60,651 bases of DNA, taken from positions 1-60,651 of the forward strand of contig CAMWKH010000016.1 in NCBI GenBank assembly GCA_947174805.1, given 5' to 3'. The notes below the pieces were generated by a model, which was given only the letters and a program-made list of their open reading frames with translations, made no database searches and was not told the DNA's origin. Both the position numbers and the translations under genes were made by a program. This stretch comes from an uncultured Roseburia sp. (GTDB lineage: Bacteria > Bacillota > Clostridia > Lachnospirales > Lachnospiraceae). This document shows, piece by piece, positions 17,610-27,420 of the stretch (within the stretch, counting starts at the first letter, position 1; every line of letters begins with the position of its first letter).

Positions 17610-19580
17610 TTAATAGATAAAATCCTGTGCATTTTCCACAATAAGACCTGTCCGGTAGGCACTGAGAAGCTCCTCCAAATCCTTAACTGCTTCCTTCATT
17701 TCCTTTCCGGTATCTGTATCCGCCACAGTCATCCTCTTATCCACCTGCTGCACAATGCGCATCTCCGAGTGGATATCACTGCCCTCCTGCACCGCTTTTT
17801 CCACAGACTCAAAGGGTTCGTGGGCCGCCAGAACAAGACCGTAGGAATTAAAAATCAAGGTATATCCTGCAATCCCGGTTTTTCCCTGGTATGCTTTGGA
17901 AAATCCTCCGTCTATAATCAAAAGCCTTCCGTTACACTTCACAGGGGACTCCCCGTGCTTTGCCTCCACGGGAATATGACCGTTAATAATGTGGGCATCG
18001 GTGCCCCAAAGGCCGAACTCTTTTAAAATATTGTCCACAACCTCTTCCTTCTCCAAAAGACGGTAGTATGGATTTTTCGGCTCCTTGTGGGTTTCCTTAT
18101 CCGCCACAAAATACCGTTCATAGGTGGTCATTTTTCCCTTCCCGAATACAGGAGAATTTTTGTTTTCCCAGATAAACCAGAGAATATCAAGCCCTTTCTG
18201 CTTCTCTTCCGGGTCAATAGAGTAGTAACCCTTTCTGGCATACTTTTCCAAAACATCGTAGAGCTGCCGTCCCGCATACTCCTCCCCGTATATATTTACT
18301 TTCTGAAAACTGCCGTCCTCATTTAAAGGCACACATCCGTGATACAAAAGATTGCCGTTATACACATTGTACAGGCTTCCCTTGGTAAAAAGAAACCTCA
18401 CATGGCGCTGCAGTTTCTCACAGTTTAAAAATGCCCCCCGAAGGCGTTCCACCGCCTCTTTTTCGTCCGTGGAAAGAGCATAGGGGTCATTTTCGTCCAG
18501 GGTGGGAAAAACAGTATCCTTCAGGGGATATTCCTTTCCGTAAACCTGCACAGTACCCTTCTTTAAATCCATCTTATCCAAAAACATCCGGTCCACCATG
18601 TCAAATTCCGGATGCCTTTGTATCATCTGGCCTTCCAGCTTAAACTGAATCACGGCGATTGCCTTGTGCATTTTTTCATCTAACAGGGCATCCCTCACAT
18701 CATAGTCGCCCTCTCTGTAATCCACCTTAAAACACTTGCACTCATCTTTCTCATAACGGCTTAGGGCAAGTCTTGCCAGGGGCACCAGATTGATTCCGTA
18801 ACCGTCCTCCAAGATGTCAAGATTGCCGTATTTTGCAGCGATTCGGATGACATTTGCAATGCAGCACACACTGCCTGCCGCCGCCCCCATCCAGAGTACA
18901 TCATGATTTCCCCACTGGATATCCACAGAGTGGTGCTCCATAAGAGAATCCATTACCATATGGGGATAGGGCCCCCTGTCAAAAATATCTCCCACCACAT
19001 GAAGGTGGTCCACCACCAGCCGGCGAATCAAATTGGCAAAGGATATAATCAGCTCCTGCGCCCTGCCCGTCTCTATGACAGAGTTGACAATTTCATTAAA
19101 ATATGCCTCCTGGTCCGACAAATCCGGCCTTCCCGTGATAAGCTCCTCAATGACATAAGCAAAATCTTTCGGCAGGGCTTTCCGCACTTTGGACCTGGTG
19201 TATTTGGATGCGGCATTGCGGCAGATATGAATCAGACGGTAGATGGTCACCCGATACCAGTCCTCCATATTTTCCTCAGACTTTGCCACCTGCTCCAATT
19301 TCAGCTCCGGGTAGTAAATCAAAGCCGCCATAGCCTTTTTGTCCGACATAGAAAATGTATTTCCAAATTCATCCTCTATCTTTCTGCGGATTGCCCCAGA
19401 ACCGTTTTTTATCACGTGAAGATATTGGTCATATTCCCCGTGAATATCCGTAATAAAATGCTCCGTACCCTTAGGAAGGCTCAAAATCGCCTGGAGGTTA
19501 ATAATCTCCGTAGCCGCCGATGCAATAGTGGGATATCTTTTAGAAAGACTTTTTAAATACCGCAAATCTCCATCATTCAT
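17610..19580 (-). CDS. fbp: fructose-1,6-bisphosphatase class III
   Basis: A 656-residue class III (Firmicute-type) FBPase of the metallophosphatase superfamily, hydrolysing fructose-1,6-bisphosphate in gluconeogenesis. Metallophosphatase motifs are visible: [10 protein letters not shown] near residue 43, [13 protein letters not shown] near 196, [10 protein letters not shown] near 222 and NGHIPV near 540. Full family length. The start ATG overlaps the dapB stop by 8 nt, so translation is probably coupled. Placement behind lysine genes is unusual. Confidence 0.96.
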   Translation of the reverse strand: MNDGDLRYLKSLSKRYPTIASAATEIINLQAILSLPKGTEHFITDIHGEYDQYLHVIKNGSGAIRRKIEDEFGNTFSMSDKKAMAALIYYPELKLEQVAKSEENMEDWYRVTIYRLIHICRNAASKYTRSKVRKALPKDFAYVIEELITGRPDLSDQEAYFNEIVNSVIETGRAQELIISFANLIRRLVVDHLHVVGDIFDRGPYPHMVMDSLMEHHSVDIQWGNHDVLWMGAAAGSVCCIANVIRIAAKYGNLDILEDGYGINLVPLARLALSRYEKDECKCFKVDYREGDYDVRDALLDEKMHKAIAVIQFKLEGQMIQRHPEFDMVDRMFLDKMDLKKGTVQVYGKEYPLKDTVFPTLDENDPYALSTDEKEAVERLRGAFLNCEKLQRHVRFLFTKGSLYNVYNGNLLYHGCVPLNEDGSFQKVNIYGEEYAGRQLYDVLEKYARKGYYSIDPEEKQKGLDILWFIWENKNSPVFGKGKMTTYERYFVADKETHKEPKNPYYRLLEKEEVVDNILKEFGLWGTDAHIINGHIPVEAKHGESPVKCNGRLLIIDGGFSKAYQGKTGIAGYTLIFNSYGLVLAAHEPFESVEKAVQEGSDIHSEMRIVQQVDKRMTVADTDTGKEMKEAVKDLEELLSAYRTGLIVENAQDFIY

Positions 19581-20334
19581 GCACTACAACCTCCCGCATA
19601 TCGTAAGTGCCGGGAGCCTTTCCTTTTAAGAATTTGGCTGCCTCCACGGCACCTTTTCCGAAAATCGCCCTGGAATATGCCGTGTGCTTTATCTCAATCA
19701 CTTCATCCCTGCCGGCGAAAATAATTTCATGTTCCCCAACAATGCTGCCCCCTCTCACAGCGGAGATGCCCATCTCCTTGGCATCTCTCTTGGCCCGCTC
19801 CCTGCTTCTGTCGAATTTGTAATCGTAGCTGTTGTCCATCACACGATTCATGGCATCCGCTAAGGCAAGGGCCGTTCCGCTGGGAGCATCCAGTTTCTGA
19901 TTGTGATGTTTTTCCACAATCTCCACATCAAACCCTGCGGGAGCCAAGGCCCGGACGGCCTGCTCCAAAAGCCCGAAGAGGGTATTGATGCCCAGGGACA
20001 TATTGGCAGAGCGCAATACAGCTGCTTTTTTGCTGCACTCCTCCACTTTTAGAAGCTGGCTCTCGCTAAGCCCTGTGGTGCAAAGCACTACAGGAAGGGC
20101 CTTTTCCATACAGTAGGAAAGCACCTCATCCACTGCCCCTGCGTTGGAAAAGTCAATTAAAACATCCGCATCCATATTACAGTCCTTTAGGGACATAAAT
20201 ACAGGGTACTCATTTTTTCCCTGGTCAAAAACGTCCACCCCGGCCACAATTTCCACCGTCTCATCTTCCCTGCAGATTTGTGAAATCACCTGACCCATTT
20301 TCCCATTGCAGCCGTGCATAATAATTTTTGTCAT
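19573..20334 (-). CDS. dapB: 4-hydroxy-tetrahydrodipicolinate reductase
   Basis: A 253-residue DapB, the second committed step toward diaminopimelate and lysine. The N-terminal nucleotide-binding motif is GCNGKMGQ at residues 8-15. The catalytic segment EIVEKHHNQKLDAPSGTAL (residues 159-177) has the expected His pair, Lys and substrate-binding SGTA. The GEHEIIFAG stretch is typical. It follows dapA by 11 nt. Confidence 0.97.
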   Translation of the reverse strand: MTKIIMHGCNGKMGQVISQICREDETVEIVAGVDVFDQGKNEYPVFMSLKDCNMDADVLIDFSNAGAVDEVLSYCMEKALPVVLCTTGLSESQLLKVEECSKKAAVLRSANMSLGINTLFGLLEQAVRALAPAGFDVEIVEKHHNQKLDAPSGTALALADAMNRVMDNSYDYKFDRSRERAKRDAKEMGISAVRGGSIVGEHEIIFAGRDEVIEIKHTAYSRAIFGKGAVEAAKFLKGKAPGTYDMREVVVHE

Positions 20335-20345
20335 TTACCTTCCTC

Positions 20346-21230
20346 CTAGAGTAAACCGTATTCCTTCATAACCTGTGCCATTTTTGCTTTCTTCTCCTCC
20401 CCCATTTCACATAAGGGCGCTCTTAAGGGACCCGCATTCATTCCCATAAGATTTAAGGCTTCTTTTACCGGGATGGGATTTACCTCGGAAAACAGCGCCT
20501 CCACCAAAGGCTGTGCCTCCAATTGAAGCTCCATGGCGCCTTTGATGTCTCCCTCTAAAAACTTCACACACATATCGTGGACTTTTTTCGGTGCCACGTT
20601 TGCCCACACTGAGATAACCCCCAGGGCCCCCAGAGCCATGAGCGGTGTTACGATCCCGTCCTCCCCGGAGTACATATCCAGCTTTCCGTCTAAGAGATAC
20701 ATGGTTTTTGCCGCCTGTGCCACATTTCCCGTGGCCTCCTTTAAGCCCACGATATTGGATTTTGCCTTTACCAGTGCGGCAACCGTCTCAGGCATAAGGT
20801 TGCACCCGGTACGCCCCGGCACATTGTACATGATAATAGGCGCTTTCACCGCATCCGCAATCATACTGTAATGTTTCACAAGTCCCGCCTGGGTAGCCTT
20901 ATTGTAGTAGGGAGTGACAATTAAAAGCCCGTCCGCCCCGGCCTCTTCCGCCTCTTTAGAGAGCTGCACGGCTGTTGCAGTACAGTTGGAACCGGTGCCT
21001 GCCACCACCGGAACCCTGCCCCGGGCAAAATGGATGGCTTCCTCAATGACTTTGCTGTGTTCCTCCATGGTTAGGGTGGAACTCTCCCCGGTAGTCCCTG
21101 CAATAATAATACAGTCTGTTCCATTTTTTACCTGAAAATCAATAAGTTCCTCTAATTTTTCATAATTTACTTCCAGATTTTCTTTCATAGGTGTGACAAT
21201 GGCTACACCTGAGCCTGTAAAAATTGGCAT
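20346..21230 (-). CDS. dapA: 4-hydroxy-tetrahydrodipicolinate synthase
   Basis: A 294-residue TIM-barrel aldolase that condenses pyruvate with aspartate semialdehyde. It shows the substrate loop GTTGESSTL near 45, the catalytic tyrosine in MYNVPGRTG near 133, the Schiff-base lysine in GLKEATGN near 160, and a C-terminal NPIPVKEAL. It is the first gene of the operon, behind a lysine riboswitch and terminator. Confidence 0.97.
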   Translation of the reverse strand: MPIFTGSGVAIVTPMKENLEVNYEKLEELIDFQVKNGTDCIIIAGTTGESSTLTMEEHSKVIEEAIHFARGRVPVVAGTGSNCTATAVQLSKEAEEAGADGLLIVTPYYNKATQAGLVKHYSMIADAVKAPIIMYNVPGRTGCNLMPETVAALVKAKSNIVGLKEATGNVAQAAKTMYLLDGKLDMYSGEDGIVTPLMALGALGVISVWANVAPKKVHDMCVKFLEGDIKGAMELQLEAQPLVEALFSEVNPIPVKEALNLMGMNAGPLRAPLCEMGEEKKAKMAQVMKEYGLL

Positions 21231-21311
21231 AATCTCTCCTCCTTGTAAATAAATCTTCTGTCTGGGGAGCGCTTGCTAGGGCAGAAACCCTCCTTTTTGC
21301 ACTCCTGTGTA

Positions 21312-21341
21312 TAAAAACAACCGGCCCCATCAGAGCCGGTA
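21312..21341 (-). terminator. riboswitch-controlled terminator of dapA
   Basis: On the minus strand, ACCGGCTC-loop-GGGGCCGGT followed by TTGTTTTTAT, between the lysine aptamer and dapA. It is the expected off-state terminator of the riboswitch. Confidence 0.88.
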
Positions 21342-21361
21342 TAAGTTTCCCTGTTTCCTCT

Positions 21362-21530
21362 GATAGCGCACCATCTAAAAAGATGACAGTTATGTACTTA
21401 TTCAATACATACCCAAGAAAACCTTTGCAGGGAACATTTTCTTTCGGCGCTCTCCCCCTTCGCTTATCTTCCCCTGTGCCTGCCACATCCGATAAGCTAC
21501 TCATGAATCACGCAACCTCTATCCGACTAT
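21362..21530 (-). ncRNA. lysine riboswitch (L box)
   Basis: The minus-strand leader contains conserved lysine-aptamer blocks in order: GATAGAGGTTGCG, ATGAGTAG, GAAGGGGGAGAGCGCCGAA, a TTGGGTATGT stem-loop, ACTGTCATC, and a closing CTATC that pairs with the initial GATAG. A terminator follows at 21341-21312 and then dapA. High lysine should stop transcription of dapA, dapB, fbp and nfo. Confidence 0.93.
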
Positions 21531-21549
21531 TTAATTATCGATTACTTAC

Positions 21550-21578
21550 AATATAACACTCTGCCTATCCATTGTCAA
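21550..21578 (-). promoter_or_regulatory. sigma-A promoter of the dapA operon
   Basis: On the minus strand, TTGACA-N17-TATATT, 20 nt before the lysine aptamer begins. Confidence 0.88.
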
Positions 21579-21618
21579 CCAAGTTTTGCAACGGTTTGGT
21601 GAAACAAAACGCCCAACT

Positions 21619-22104
21619 CTAGGGCTCAGTCACAATATGATAAACCTGGTCTGCCAGAGACCGTAACTCCTCCTGAAATACCCGCCCGGTCAGAACAACC
21701 TCCATCCCCTGAGGACGGGAAAGAATCATATTTTTTAACTCCGTAAGCTCAATAAGGCCGTTATCGATAAGCCCCAGCACTTCATCCAGCACCAGAAGGT
21801 CACATTCCCCGGTGGAGAGCACTTTCCTGGCAAAATTCATTCCGTTTTTAATATTTACGGCCTCCTCCTGCTGCTGCTCCCCGGAAAGCTCGCTGAAATA
21901 TTCCTGGGATTTTTCAAAACGGAAAAATTTAATCTCCGGTTCCAGCCGTTTCAAAAACTCCATTTTTTGATTGGACTTCCCCTTCAGAAACTGGATTATG
22001 AATACATCTTTTCCCTCTGCAACGGCCTGAATTGCCGTCCCCAGGGCAGATGAAGATTTACCTCTTCCCTCGCCGTAATATATCTCCACTCTTCCTGCAG
22101 CCAT
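21619..22104 (-). CDS. cobO: corrinoid adenosyltransferase (CobA/CobO/BtuR type)
   Basis: A 161-residue P-loop protein with GEGRGKSSSALG at residues 11-22 and the DLLVLDEVLGLID Walker B region near residue 100, typical of CobA-type cob(I)alamin adenosyltransferases that make adenosylcobalamin. It is slightly shorter than the Salmonella protein (about 196 aa) and lacks its N-terminal helix, as in many Clostridia. It lies 100 nt downstream of the SSB-like gene on the same strand. A cobalamin riboswitch at the window end fits B12 use by this organism. Confidence 0.88.
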   Translation of the reverse strand: MAAGRVEIYYGEGRGKSSSALGTAIQAVAEGKDVFIIQFLKGKSNQKMEFLKRLEPEIKFFRFEKSQEYFSELSGEQQQEEAVNIKNGMNFARKVLSTGECDLLVLDEVLGLIDNGLIELTELKNMILSRPQGMEVVLTGRVFQEELRSLADQVYHIVTEP

Positions 22105-22204
22105 ATAAACCTCCCCTGTCTTTGACAGTTCTATCTTTTGAAAAATTGCTCTAACAATAAAAAATTTCTTTTAAAATACCACAATCACCGAAAAAAAGCA
22201 AATT

Positions 22205-22831
22205 TTACTCAAATCTTTCTATTTTACTCACGGAAACTTCATATGCAATCCGCTTCTCCGTCTCGTTTTCATTTATTTTTTTCACATACTCCCTGCTCTG
22301 TATTCTCCCCCAGATTTCCACGTGGCTTCCCACCTCAAAACCGGAAGCAAACCTGGCATTTCTCCCCCAACAGATACAGGGAATATAATCAGATTTCCCA
22401 TAAGAGCGGTTTACGGCGATAAGCAAATCCGCAATTTCCCTTCCCAGAGGGGTTTTCCTGTAAATCGGCTCCTTGCATATGTACCCGTCCAAATAAATCT
22501 GGTTGCTCTTTAACTCGTCGCTCTCTTCCTCTATAAATTCCAGTTCCCTTGCAAATACAGATAAAACCAAGCGGTTTTTCTTTTCCTCGTGGCGGTTGTA
22601 AGAACGGAACTGCCCCAAAACGTAGATAAGATTTCCCTCATAATTTTTTGTCACGTCCACAATACGCTCCGACACCATCACCGGAATAATGTCCACAAAA
22701 TTGCTGAGACGGTTTACGGACACATCCACCATGTAAAATCCCTCTCCGTAAACCTCGTGGCTGTACTGGAAATCGGATACGATGGTTCCTACAATAGATA
22801 CCTGATTGTTTTCAAAAATTTTATCTGCCAT
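22205..22831 (-). CDS. tandem-OB-fold single-stranded DNA-binding-like protein
   Basis: A 208-residue protein with two OB-fold segments: residues about 8-95 (VSIVGTIVSDF...) and 105-205 (IYLDGYICKEP...GREIADLLIAVNR...CICWGRNARFASGF), the second clearly SSB/PriB-like. It lacks the acidic C-terminal tip (DDDIPF type) of replicative SSB, so it is probably a specialised paralogue. The frame is open to 22891, but the ATG at 22831 has a GGAGG/GGGAG site. Confidence 0.8.
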   Translation of the reverse strand: MADKIFENNQVSIVGTIVSDFQYSHEVYGEGFYMVDVSVNRLSNFVDIIPVMVSERIVDVTKNYEGNLIYVLGQFRSYNRHEEKKNRLVLSVFARELEFIEEESDELKSNQIYLDGYICKEPIYRKTPLGREIADLLIAVNRSYGKSDYIPCICWGRNARFASGFEVGSHVEIWGRIQSREYVKKINENETEKRIAYEVSVSKIERFE

Positions 22832-23039
22832 GAATTTTTCTCCCTTCCTCCTGCCGGCGTTTTCCACCGGTGTTTTGTACATCGACGGCATATCGATCTG
22901 TTTGTTAATATTATGCCACAGTTTTTCCTTTAGAACATCTTTTTTGGCATAGGATACTTCTAATTTTTACCATGAAAAGAATTCAAAATGTCGCAGTTTT
23001 TGTCGATAGTATCCAGGAAAAATTTGACCGCATTTTTTC

Positions 23040-23067
23040 TTGCTAATATAGCAAAATATGTTATAAT
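23040..23067 (+). promoter_or_regulatory. promoter of typA
   Basis: TTGCTA-N16-TATAAT, about 54 nt before the typA start, in the 289-nt spacer that otherwise shows nothing. Confidence 0.6.
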
Positions 23068-23120
23068 AAGAAGTCGGTCATGTATTTTTACAGTTCCAAC
23101 ATTTAGAAAGAGGGATTTTT

Positions 23121-24950
23121 ATGAAAATGAAACGAGAGGATATCCGTAATATCGCCATTATCGCCCATGTAGACCACGGGAAAACCACTCTGGTGGACGA
23201 ACTTTTAAAACAAAGCGGCGTATTTAGGGAAAATCAGGAAGTACAGGAACGTGTGATGGATTCCAACGATATTGAAAGGGAAAGAGGAATCACCATCCTT
23301 TCCAAAAACACAGCCGTGATTTATAAAGATACAAAAATAAACATTATTGACACACCGGGACATGCAGATTTCGGCGGCGAAGTGGAACGTGTCTTAAAAA
23401 TGGTAAACGGTGTTATATTAGTTGTAGATGCTTTTGAAGGGGTTATGCCCCAGACAAAATTTGTTCTGATGAAGGCATTGTCCTTAGACCTTCCGGTTAT
23501 TGTCTGCGTCAACAAAATCGACCGCCCGGAGGCAAGGCCCGAGGAAGTCATCGACGAAGTACTGGAACTGTTTATGGACTTAGATGCATCCGACGAACAG
23601 TTAGACTGTCCCTTTATCTTTGCCTCCGCCAGAGACGGCTATGCCATGAAAGATATTAACGATGCAAAGACAGATATGACAGATTTATTCGACACCATAG
23701 TAGACTACATTCCGGCACCACAAGGAGACCCTGATATGGGAACCCAGGTGTTAATCAGCACAATCGACTACAATGAGTATGTGGGACGCATCGGCGTGGG
23801 AAAAGTGGACAACGGAATCCTTAAAGTCAATCAGGATGCTGTTCTTGTCAACCACCACGAAAAAGAAAAACAGCAGAAAGTCCGCATCAGCAAACTCTAT
23901 GAGTATGACGGATTAAACAAAGTTGAGGTATCGGAGGCCAAAATCGGCTCCATCGTTGCCATCTCCGGTATCGCAGACCTCCATATCGGAGACACCATCT
24001 GCTCCCCAGAGGCCCCGGAGGCAATTCCTTTCCAGAAAATCTCCGAGCCCACATTGTCTATGAATTTTATAGTAAATGACAGCCCCTTTGCGGGACAGGA
24101 AGGCAAATTTGTCACCTCAAGGCATATCCGTGACCGTCTTTTTCGGGAATTAAATACGGATGTCAGCCTTCGGGTGGAGGAGACGGACAGCCCCGACAGC
24201 TACAAAGTCTCCGGCCGTGGAGAACTCCATCTCTCTGTGCTCATTGAAAACATGCGCCGGGAAGGATATGAATTTGCCGTGAGCAAAGCGGAAGTTTTGT
24301 ATAAGGAAGATGAAAACGGGAAAAAGACGGAGCCTATGGAACTTGCCTACATTGATGTCCCCGACGACTTTACGGGAGCAGTGATTTCCAAATTAAGCGC
24401 CAGAAAAGGCTCTCTTTTGAATATGAAGAGCATCAGCGGAGGCTACACCCGTCTGGAATTCAGAATTCCCTCCAGGGGCCTAATCGGCTACCGGGGAGAG
24501 TTTATGACAGACACAAAGGGAAACGGCATTATCAATACCATATTTGACGGCTATGAGCCCTACTGCGGGGATATCGAATACCGGAAAGAAGGCTCACTCA
24601 TCGCCTTTGAAACCGGGGAATCCGTTACCTACGGCCTCTTCTCCGCACAGGACAGAGGAACTTTATTTATCGGCGCCGGTGAAAAAGTATACTCCGGCAT
24701 GGTAATCGGTTCTTCCTCCCGGGCAGAGGATATTGAAATTAATGTGTGCAAGAAAAAACATCTCACTAATACCCGCTCCTCCTCCGCAGACGAGGCATTG
24801 ACCCTGGTGCCCCCCAGGATTTTAAGCTTGGAGCAGGCCATTGATTTTATTGACGTGGACGAACTCTTGGAAGTGACGCCGGAAAATCTGCGTATTCGGA
24901 AAAGAATATTAGACCCCACTTTAAGGAAACGGGCAGGATTTAGGAAATAG
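23121..24950 (+). CDS. typA: translational GTPase TypA/BipA
   Basis: A 609-residue ribosome-associated GTPase of the EF-G-like family, involved in stress adaptation and 50S assembly. G motifs: AHVDHGKTTL near residue 15, ERGITI near 51, DTPGHADFGGEVER near 75 and NKID near 130. EF-G domain III/V-like segments and the TypA-specific C-terminus (RGLIGYRGEF, then LTLVPPR) follow. Full length. It is monocistronic, with its own promoter and terminator. Confidence 0.97.
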   Translation: MKMKREDIRNIAIIAHVDHGKTTLVDELLKQSGVFRENQEVQERVMDSNDIERERGITILSKNTAVIYKDTKINIIDTPGHADFGGEVERVLKMVNGVILVVDAFEGVMPQTKFVLMKALSLDLPVIVCVNKIDRPEARPEEVIDEVLELFMDLDASDEQLDCPFIFASARDGYAMKDINDAKTDMTDLFDTIVDYIPAPQGDPDMGTQVLISTIDYNEYVGRIGVGKVDNGILKVNQDAVLVNHHEKEKQQKVRISKLYEYDGLNKVEVSEAKIGSIVAISGIADLHIGDTICSPEAPEAIPFQKISEPTLSMNFIVNDSPFAGQEGKFVTSRHIRDRLFRELNTDVSLRVEETDSPDSYKVSGRGELHLSVLIENMRREGYEFAVSKAEVLYKEDENGKKTEPMELAYIDVPDDFTGAVISKLSARKGSLLNMKSISGGYTRLEFRIPSRGLIGYRGEFMTDTKGNGIINTIFDGYEPYCGDIEYRKEGSLIAFETGESVTYGLFSAQDRGTLFIGAGEKVYSGMVIGSSSRAEDIEINVCKKKHLTNTRSSSADEALTLVPPRILSLEQAIDFIDVDELLEVTPENLRIRKRILDPTLRKRAGFRK

Positions 24951-24981
24951 GCCTTTTGGCATTTTGTCCCATAAAGAAACA

Positions 24982-25025
24982 GGGTCGGTACTGTGATGAT
25001 TGCAGTATCGGCTCCATTTTTTATT
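24982..25025 (+). terminator. terminator of typA
   Basis: A 12-bp stem with three wobble pairs (GGGTCGGTACTG with CAGTATCGGCTCC) followed by a TTTTTT-rich tract. Between it and 25,192 I see only AT-rich sequence. Confidence 0.75.
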
Positions 25026-25192
25026 TTATAATTCATTTTCCAAAACGCTTGCTACCCTCTCTCATGGTTATCTCTTCTCACTGAATCTTACATAATCTTT
25101 TACATCATTCCCATGAAAGCATCTGGAAAAGTCCCAAAAATCTGTAAAACCAATGGTTTTGTAATGGAAAAAGTTCTTGTGTTGAAAAAGTA

Positions 25193-25221
25193 TTGACATT
25201 TTGTAATACCAAAAGTAGAAT
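25193..25221 (+). promoter_or_regulatory. candidate promoter upstream of the small island gene
   Basis: TTGACA-N17-TAGAAT, 162 nt before the ATG at 25384. The long leader shows no recognisable riboswitch. Confidence 0.55.
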
Positions 25222-25383
25222 AAACAATTAAGAGACTGGAAATTTATTGTAAAAGAATGGGTATTTTATGGCCATAAACAATTCGTGAAGCAATAAATAT
25301 TCTTACATTAGGTGAGAATATAAAATCGTGAACTATGTAATAATTTAAAAGTATTGGCAACTATAACTATGAAAGGAGAATTA

Positions 25384-25620
25384 ATGAATAAAGTATTTAT
25401 ATTATATGAAGAACGTGAAACCAGTCAGTATTGCAGTATAAAAGGTGTATGGAATTCTAAAAAGGATGCAATAACGCAAATGCACAGATTGACCAAAACA
25501 AATAGCTTATATTCGGAACATAGTACAGTTAACCTTGAAGAAGGATACGCTGAAAGTGATCCAATGTATAATGAGGAACATTATTCAAATTATTATGTAA
25601 AAGAATTTGAACTTTATTAA
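25384..25620 (+). CDS. small hypothetical protein, AT-rich island
   Basis: A 78-residue acidic protein (MNKVFILYEERETSQY...) with no signal peptide or membrane segment. The AAAGGAG site sets the ATG at 25384 rather than 25354. It resembles the short FIL/VYEER-type open frames found in many gut Firmicutes, but I cannot name a family. It sits at the edge of the AT-rich restriction-modification island and may have arrived with it. Confidence 0.6.
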   Translation: MNKVFILYEERETSQYCSIKGVWNSKKDAITQMHRLTKTNSLYSEHSTVNLEEGYAESDPMYNEEHYSNYYVKEFELY

Positions 25621-25671
25621 TAAGGCATATGCCCTAAGATATACTGAGCATCTTAAGGCATTGAAAAAATA

Positions 25672-26298
25672 CTAATCTAACAATTTCTTTAAGTATGTAT
25701 TGAAATGCTCTACCAATTCATTACCACTCATATCAGGCCTCCACATAAAAAAGTTTTTATCGTATTCATCAAACCAAAAGGAAATTTCACGGTTTCGTTT
25801 CGGATCTCGTGTTATGTCTCCTTCTAAGACAACCCAGAATGGTAGAACAGATGTATCAGTTATCTTTCCTACTTGACGATAGGCTTTCATTAACCCGGGG
25901 GTAAACAATTTACACATTCGCTCATGTGCATTGCCTCTGCCTGCGCTCGGTTCTTTCCCTTCAACCCAACCATCCTGTCTTTTTATTTCGCCAAAAAGAA
26001 TTTTTCCGGTTTTAATATTTTTAATAGAAAAATCTGGAGAAACTCCCCAACCACGTTTTTGAGCATTTTTCATTGTTGCTTTATCCGGATTAAATATTTG
26101 AGAAAGCGTTTCTGGAGAAAGTTCAACTTTTTCATAAAGATGCTTCAAATCTGTTGGATGATCTGAGATGATATATTCAGTACCCATAAATGCTTCACGA
26201 AATACTGCAATTAAATTTTTTTCTGCAACTCCAGCTTTACCACTTGGTCCAGATTCTGTTTGCCTGTTGTCGCGCCCTTGTAAATCTTTTTTTGCCAT
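25672..26298 (-). CDS. MunI-like type II restriction endonuclease
   Basis: A 208-residue protein that I recognise from memory as very like MunI (recognition C^AATTG). The fold-defining PD-(D/E)XK active site is Pro88-Asp89 with Glu104-Ile105-Lys106 (GVSPDF...FGEIKRQDGW), followed by the family segment GRGNAHERMCKLFTPGL and a C-terminal FMWRPDMSG. The ATG at 26298 has a GTGAGG site; an upstream GTG at 26313 overlaps the controller gene. It is probably cotranscribed with the controller gene. Confidence 0.9.
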   Translation of the reverse strand: MAKKDLQGRDNRQTESGPSGKAGVAEKNLIAVFREAFMGTEYIISDHPTDLKHLYEKVELSPETLSQIFNPDKATMKNAQKRGWGVSPDFSIKNIKTGKILFGEIKRQDGWVEGKEPSAGRGNAHERMCKLFTPGLMKAYRQVGKITDTSVLPFWVVLEGDITRDPKRNREISFWFDEYDKNFFMWRPDMSGNELVEHFNTYLKKLLD

Positions 26299-26309
26299 AA
26301 TTTTATACC

Positions 26310-26516
26310 TCACATATCCTTAAATAATTCTTCAAGTGACATCTCAAAACCATCTGCAATTTTTTTTATATTTTTTAAAGAAATATTTCGTTTCCCGGAT
26401 TCAACCGATGCATAGTAAGTACGATCCATATCGATTTTTAATGCAAATTTTTCTTGGCTTAATCCCCTGCTCATTCTAATTTCTCTTATTCTTGAAGCAA
26501 AATTATTTAATATCAT
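26310..26516 (-). CDS. restriction-modification controller (C) protein
   Basis: A 68-residue single-domain XRE helix-turn-helix protein (LSQEKFALKIDMDRTYYASV as the core), the size of known C proteins that delay endonuclease expression after entry. It directly precedes the endonuclease gene (stop and next start within 12 nt) and is divergent from the methyltransferase. GAGGTGAT precedes the ATG. C proteins usually activate their own promoter and the endonuclease through C boxes in the intergenic region. Confidence 0.85.
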   Translation of the reverse strand: MILNNFASRIREIRMSRGLSQEKFALKIDMDRTYYASVESGKRNISLKNIKKIADGFEMSLEELFKDM

Positions 26517-26649
26517 TTGATATCACCTCTCATATATTGTATTTTTATGATGTATTTAAAACAACGGTTTATAAGCAACAAAAAGGGGTTGACTAAATAT
26601 TAAAATTCGATTATCCTAGATTTATATCACTTATGAAAGGATAAATAGT
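26517..26649. promoter_or_regulatory. divergent regulatory region of the restriction-modification system
   Basis: A 133-nt AT-rich spacer between the controller and methyltransferase genes. On the plus strand, TTGACT-N17-TATCCT (26589-26617) can drive the methyltransferase. C-box operators are expected here but I could not define them with confidence. Confidence 0.6.
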
Positions 26650-27420
26650 ATGATTCAAATAGAAAAAAACGATATTACTGCATATTCAATATATAATGTT
26701 GAACAAAAAAAGAGAACAAAAATTAATCCTTTAAAAGATATTTATCCCAAACTTCCTGATAAGAAGTATCAGGTTATTTATGCCGATCCACCTTGGGATT
26801 ATGGTGGAAAAATGCAGTATGATAAAACGACAATAAAGGATGAAAATATTGGATTTGAAAAGAAAATTTTTTTGAGTTCGGCTTCTTTTAAGTACCCTAC
26901 AGTTAAATTAAAACAATTAAAAACGTTAGAAGTAAATTCGATAACAGCAGATGATTGTATCCTATTTATGTGGACAACAGGTCCTCAAATGGCAAATTCA
27001 ATAGAATTGGGAAAAGCATGGGGTTTTGAATATAAAACCATTGCATTTGTTTGGGACAAAATGGTACACAATCCAGGACGTTATACATTAAGCCAGACAG
27101 AATTTGTATTAGCTTTCAAAAAAGGCAGATTTCCACAGCCAAGAGGTGCTAGAAATATCAGACAAATGGTAACCATTCACCGTGGAGCCCATAGCGTTAA
27201 GCCTGTGGAAATTATCGATGGTATTACAAAGATGTTCCCATATCAAGATAAAATTGAACTATTTGCTAGAAATAATTATATTGGTTGGGACAATTGGGGA
27301 CTTGAAATACCAGATGAAAAAATAGATATAAAGACGGCTGGTGAATTAGATAAAAAAATACGTGGTAATAAAATAACAGAATGTATTCAACAAGAACTGA
27401 AATTTGAAGAGGAACAATAA
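26650..27420 (+). CDS. MT-A70-family adenine methyltransferase (MunI-type modification enzyme)
   Basis: A 256-residue N6-adenine DNA methyltransferase. The catalytic DPPW motif is in YADPPWDYGG near residue 47; LFMWTTGPQM and a later QTEFVLAFKKG are typical of MT-A70. By pairing with the MunI-like endonuclease it should methylate CAATTG. No separate target-recognition domain is visible. AT-rich codon use differs from neighbouring typA and dapL. Confidence 0.88.
   Translation: MIQIEKNDITAYSIYNVEQKKRTKINPLKDIYPKLPDKKYQVIYADPPWDYGGKMQYDKTTIKDENIGFEKKIFLSSASFKYPTVKLKQLKTLEVNSITADDCILFMWTTGPQMANSIELGKAWGFEYKTIAFVWDKMVHNPGRYTLSQTEFVLAFKKGRFPQPRGARNIRQMVTIHRGAHSVKPVEIIDGITKMFPYQDKIELFARNNYIGWDNWGLEIPDEKIDIKTAGELDKKIRGNKITECIQQELKFEEEQ

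Noticed and set aside
21160..21504. 114-codon open frame on the minus strand ahead of dapA
   Set aside because: It is the lysine riboswitch and its terminator read as protein.
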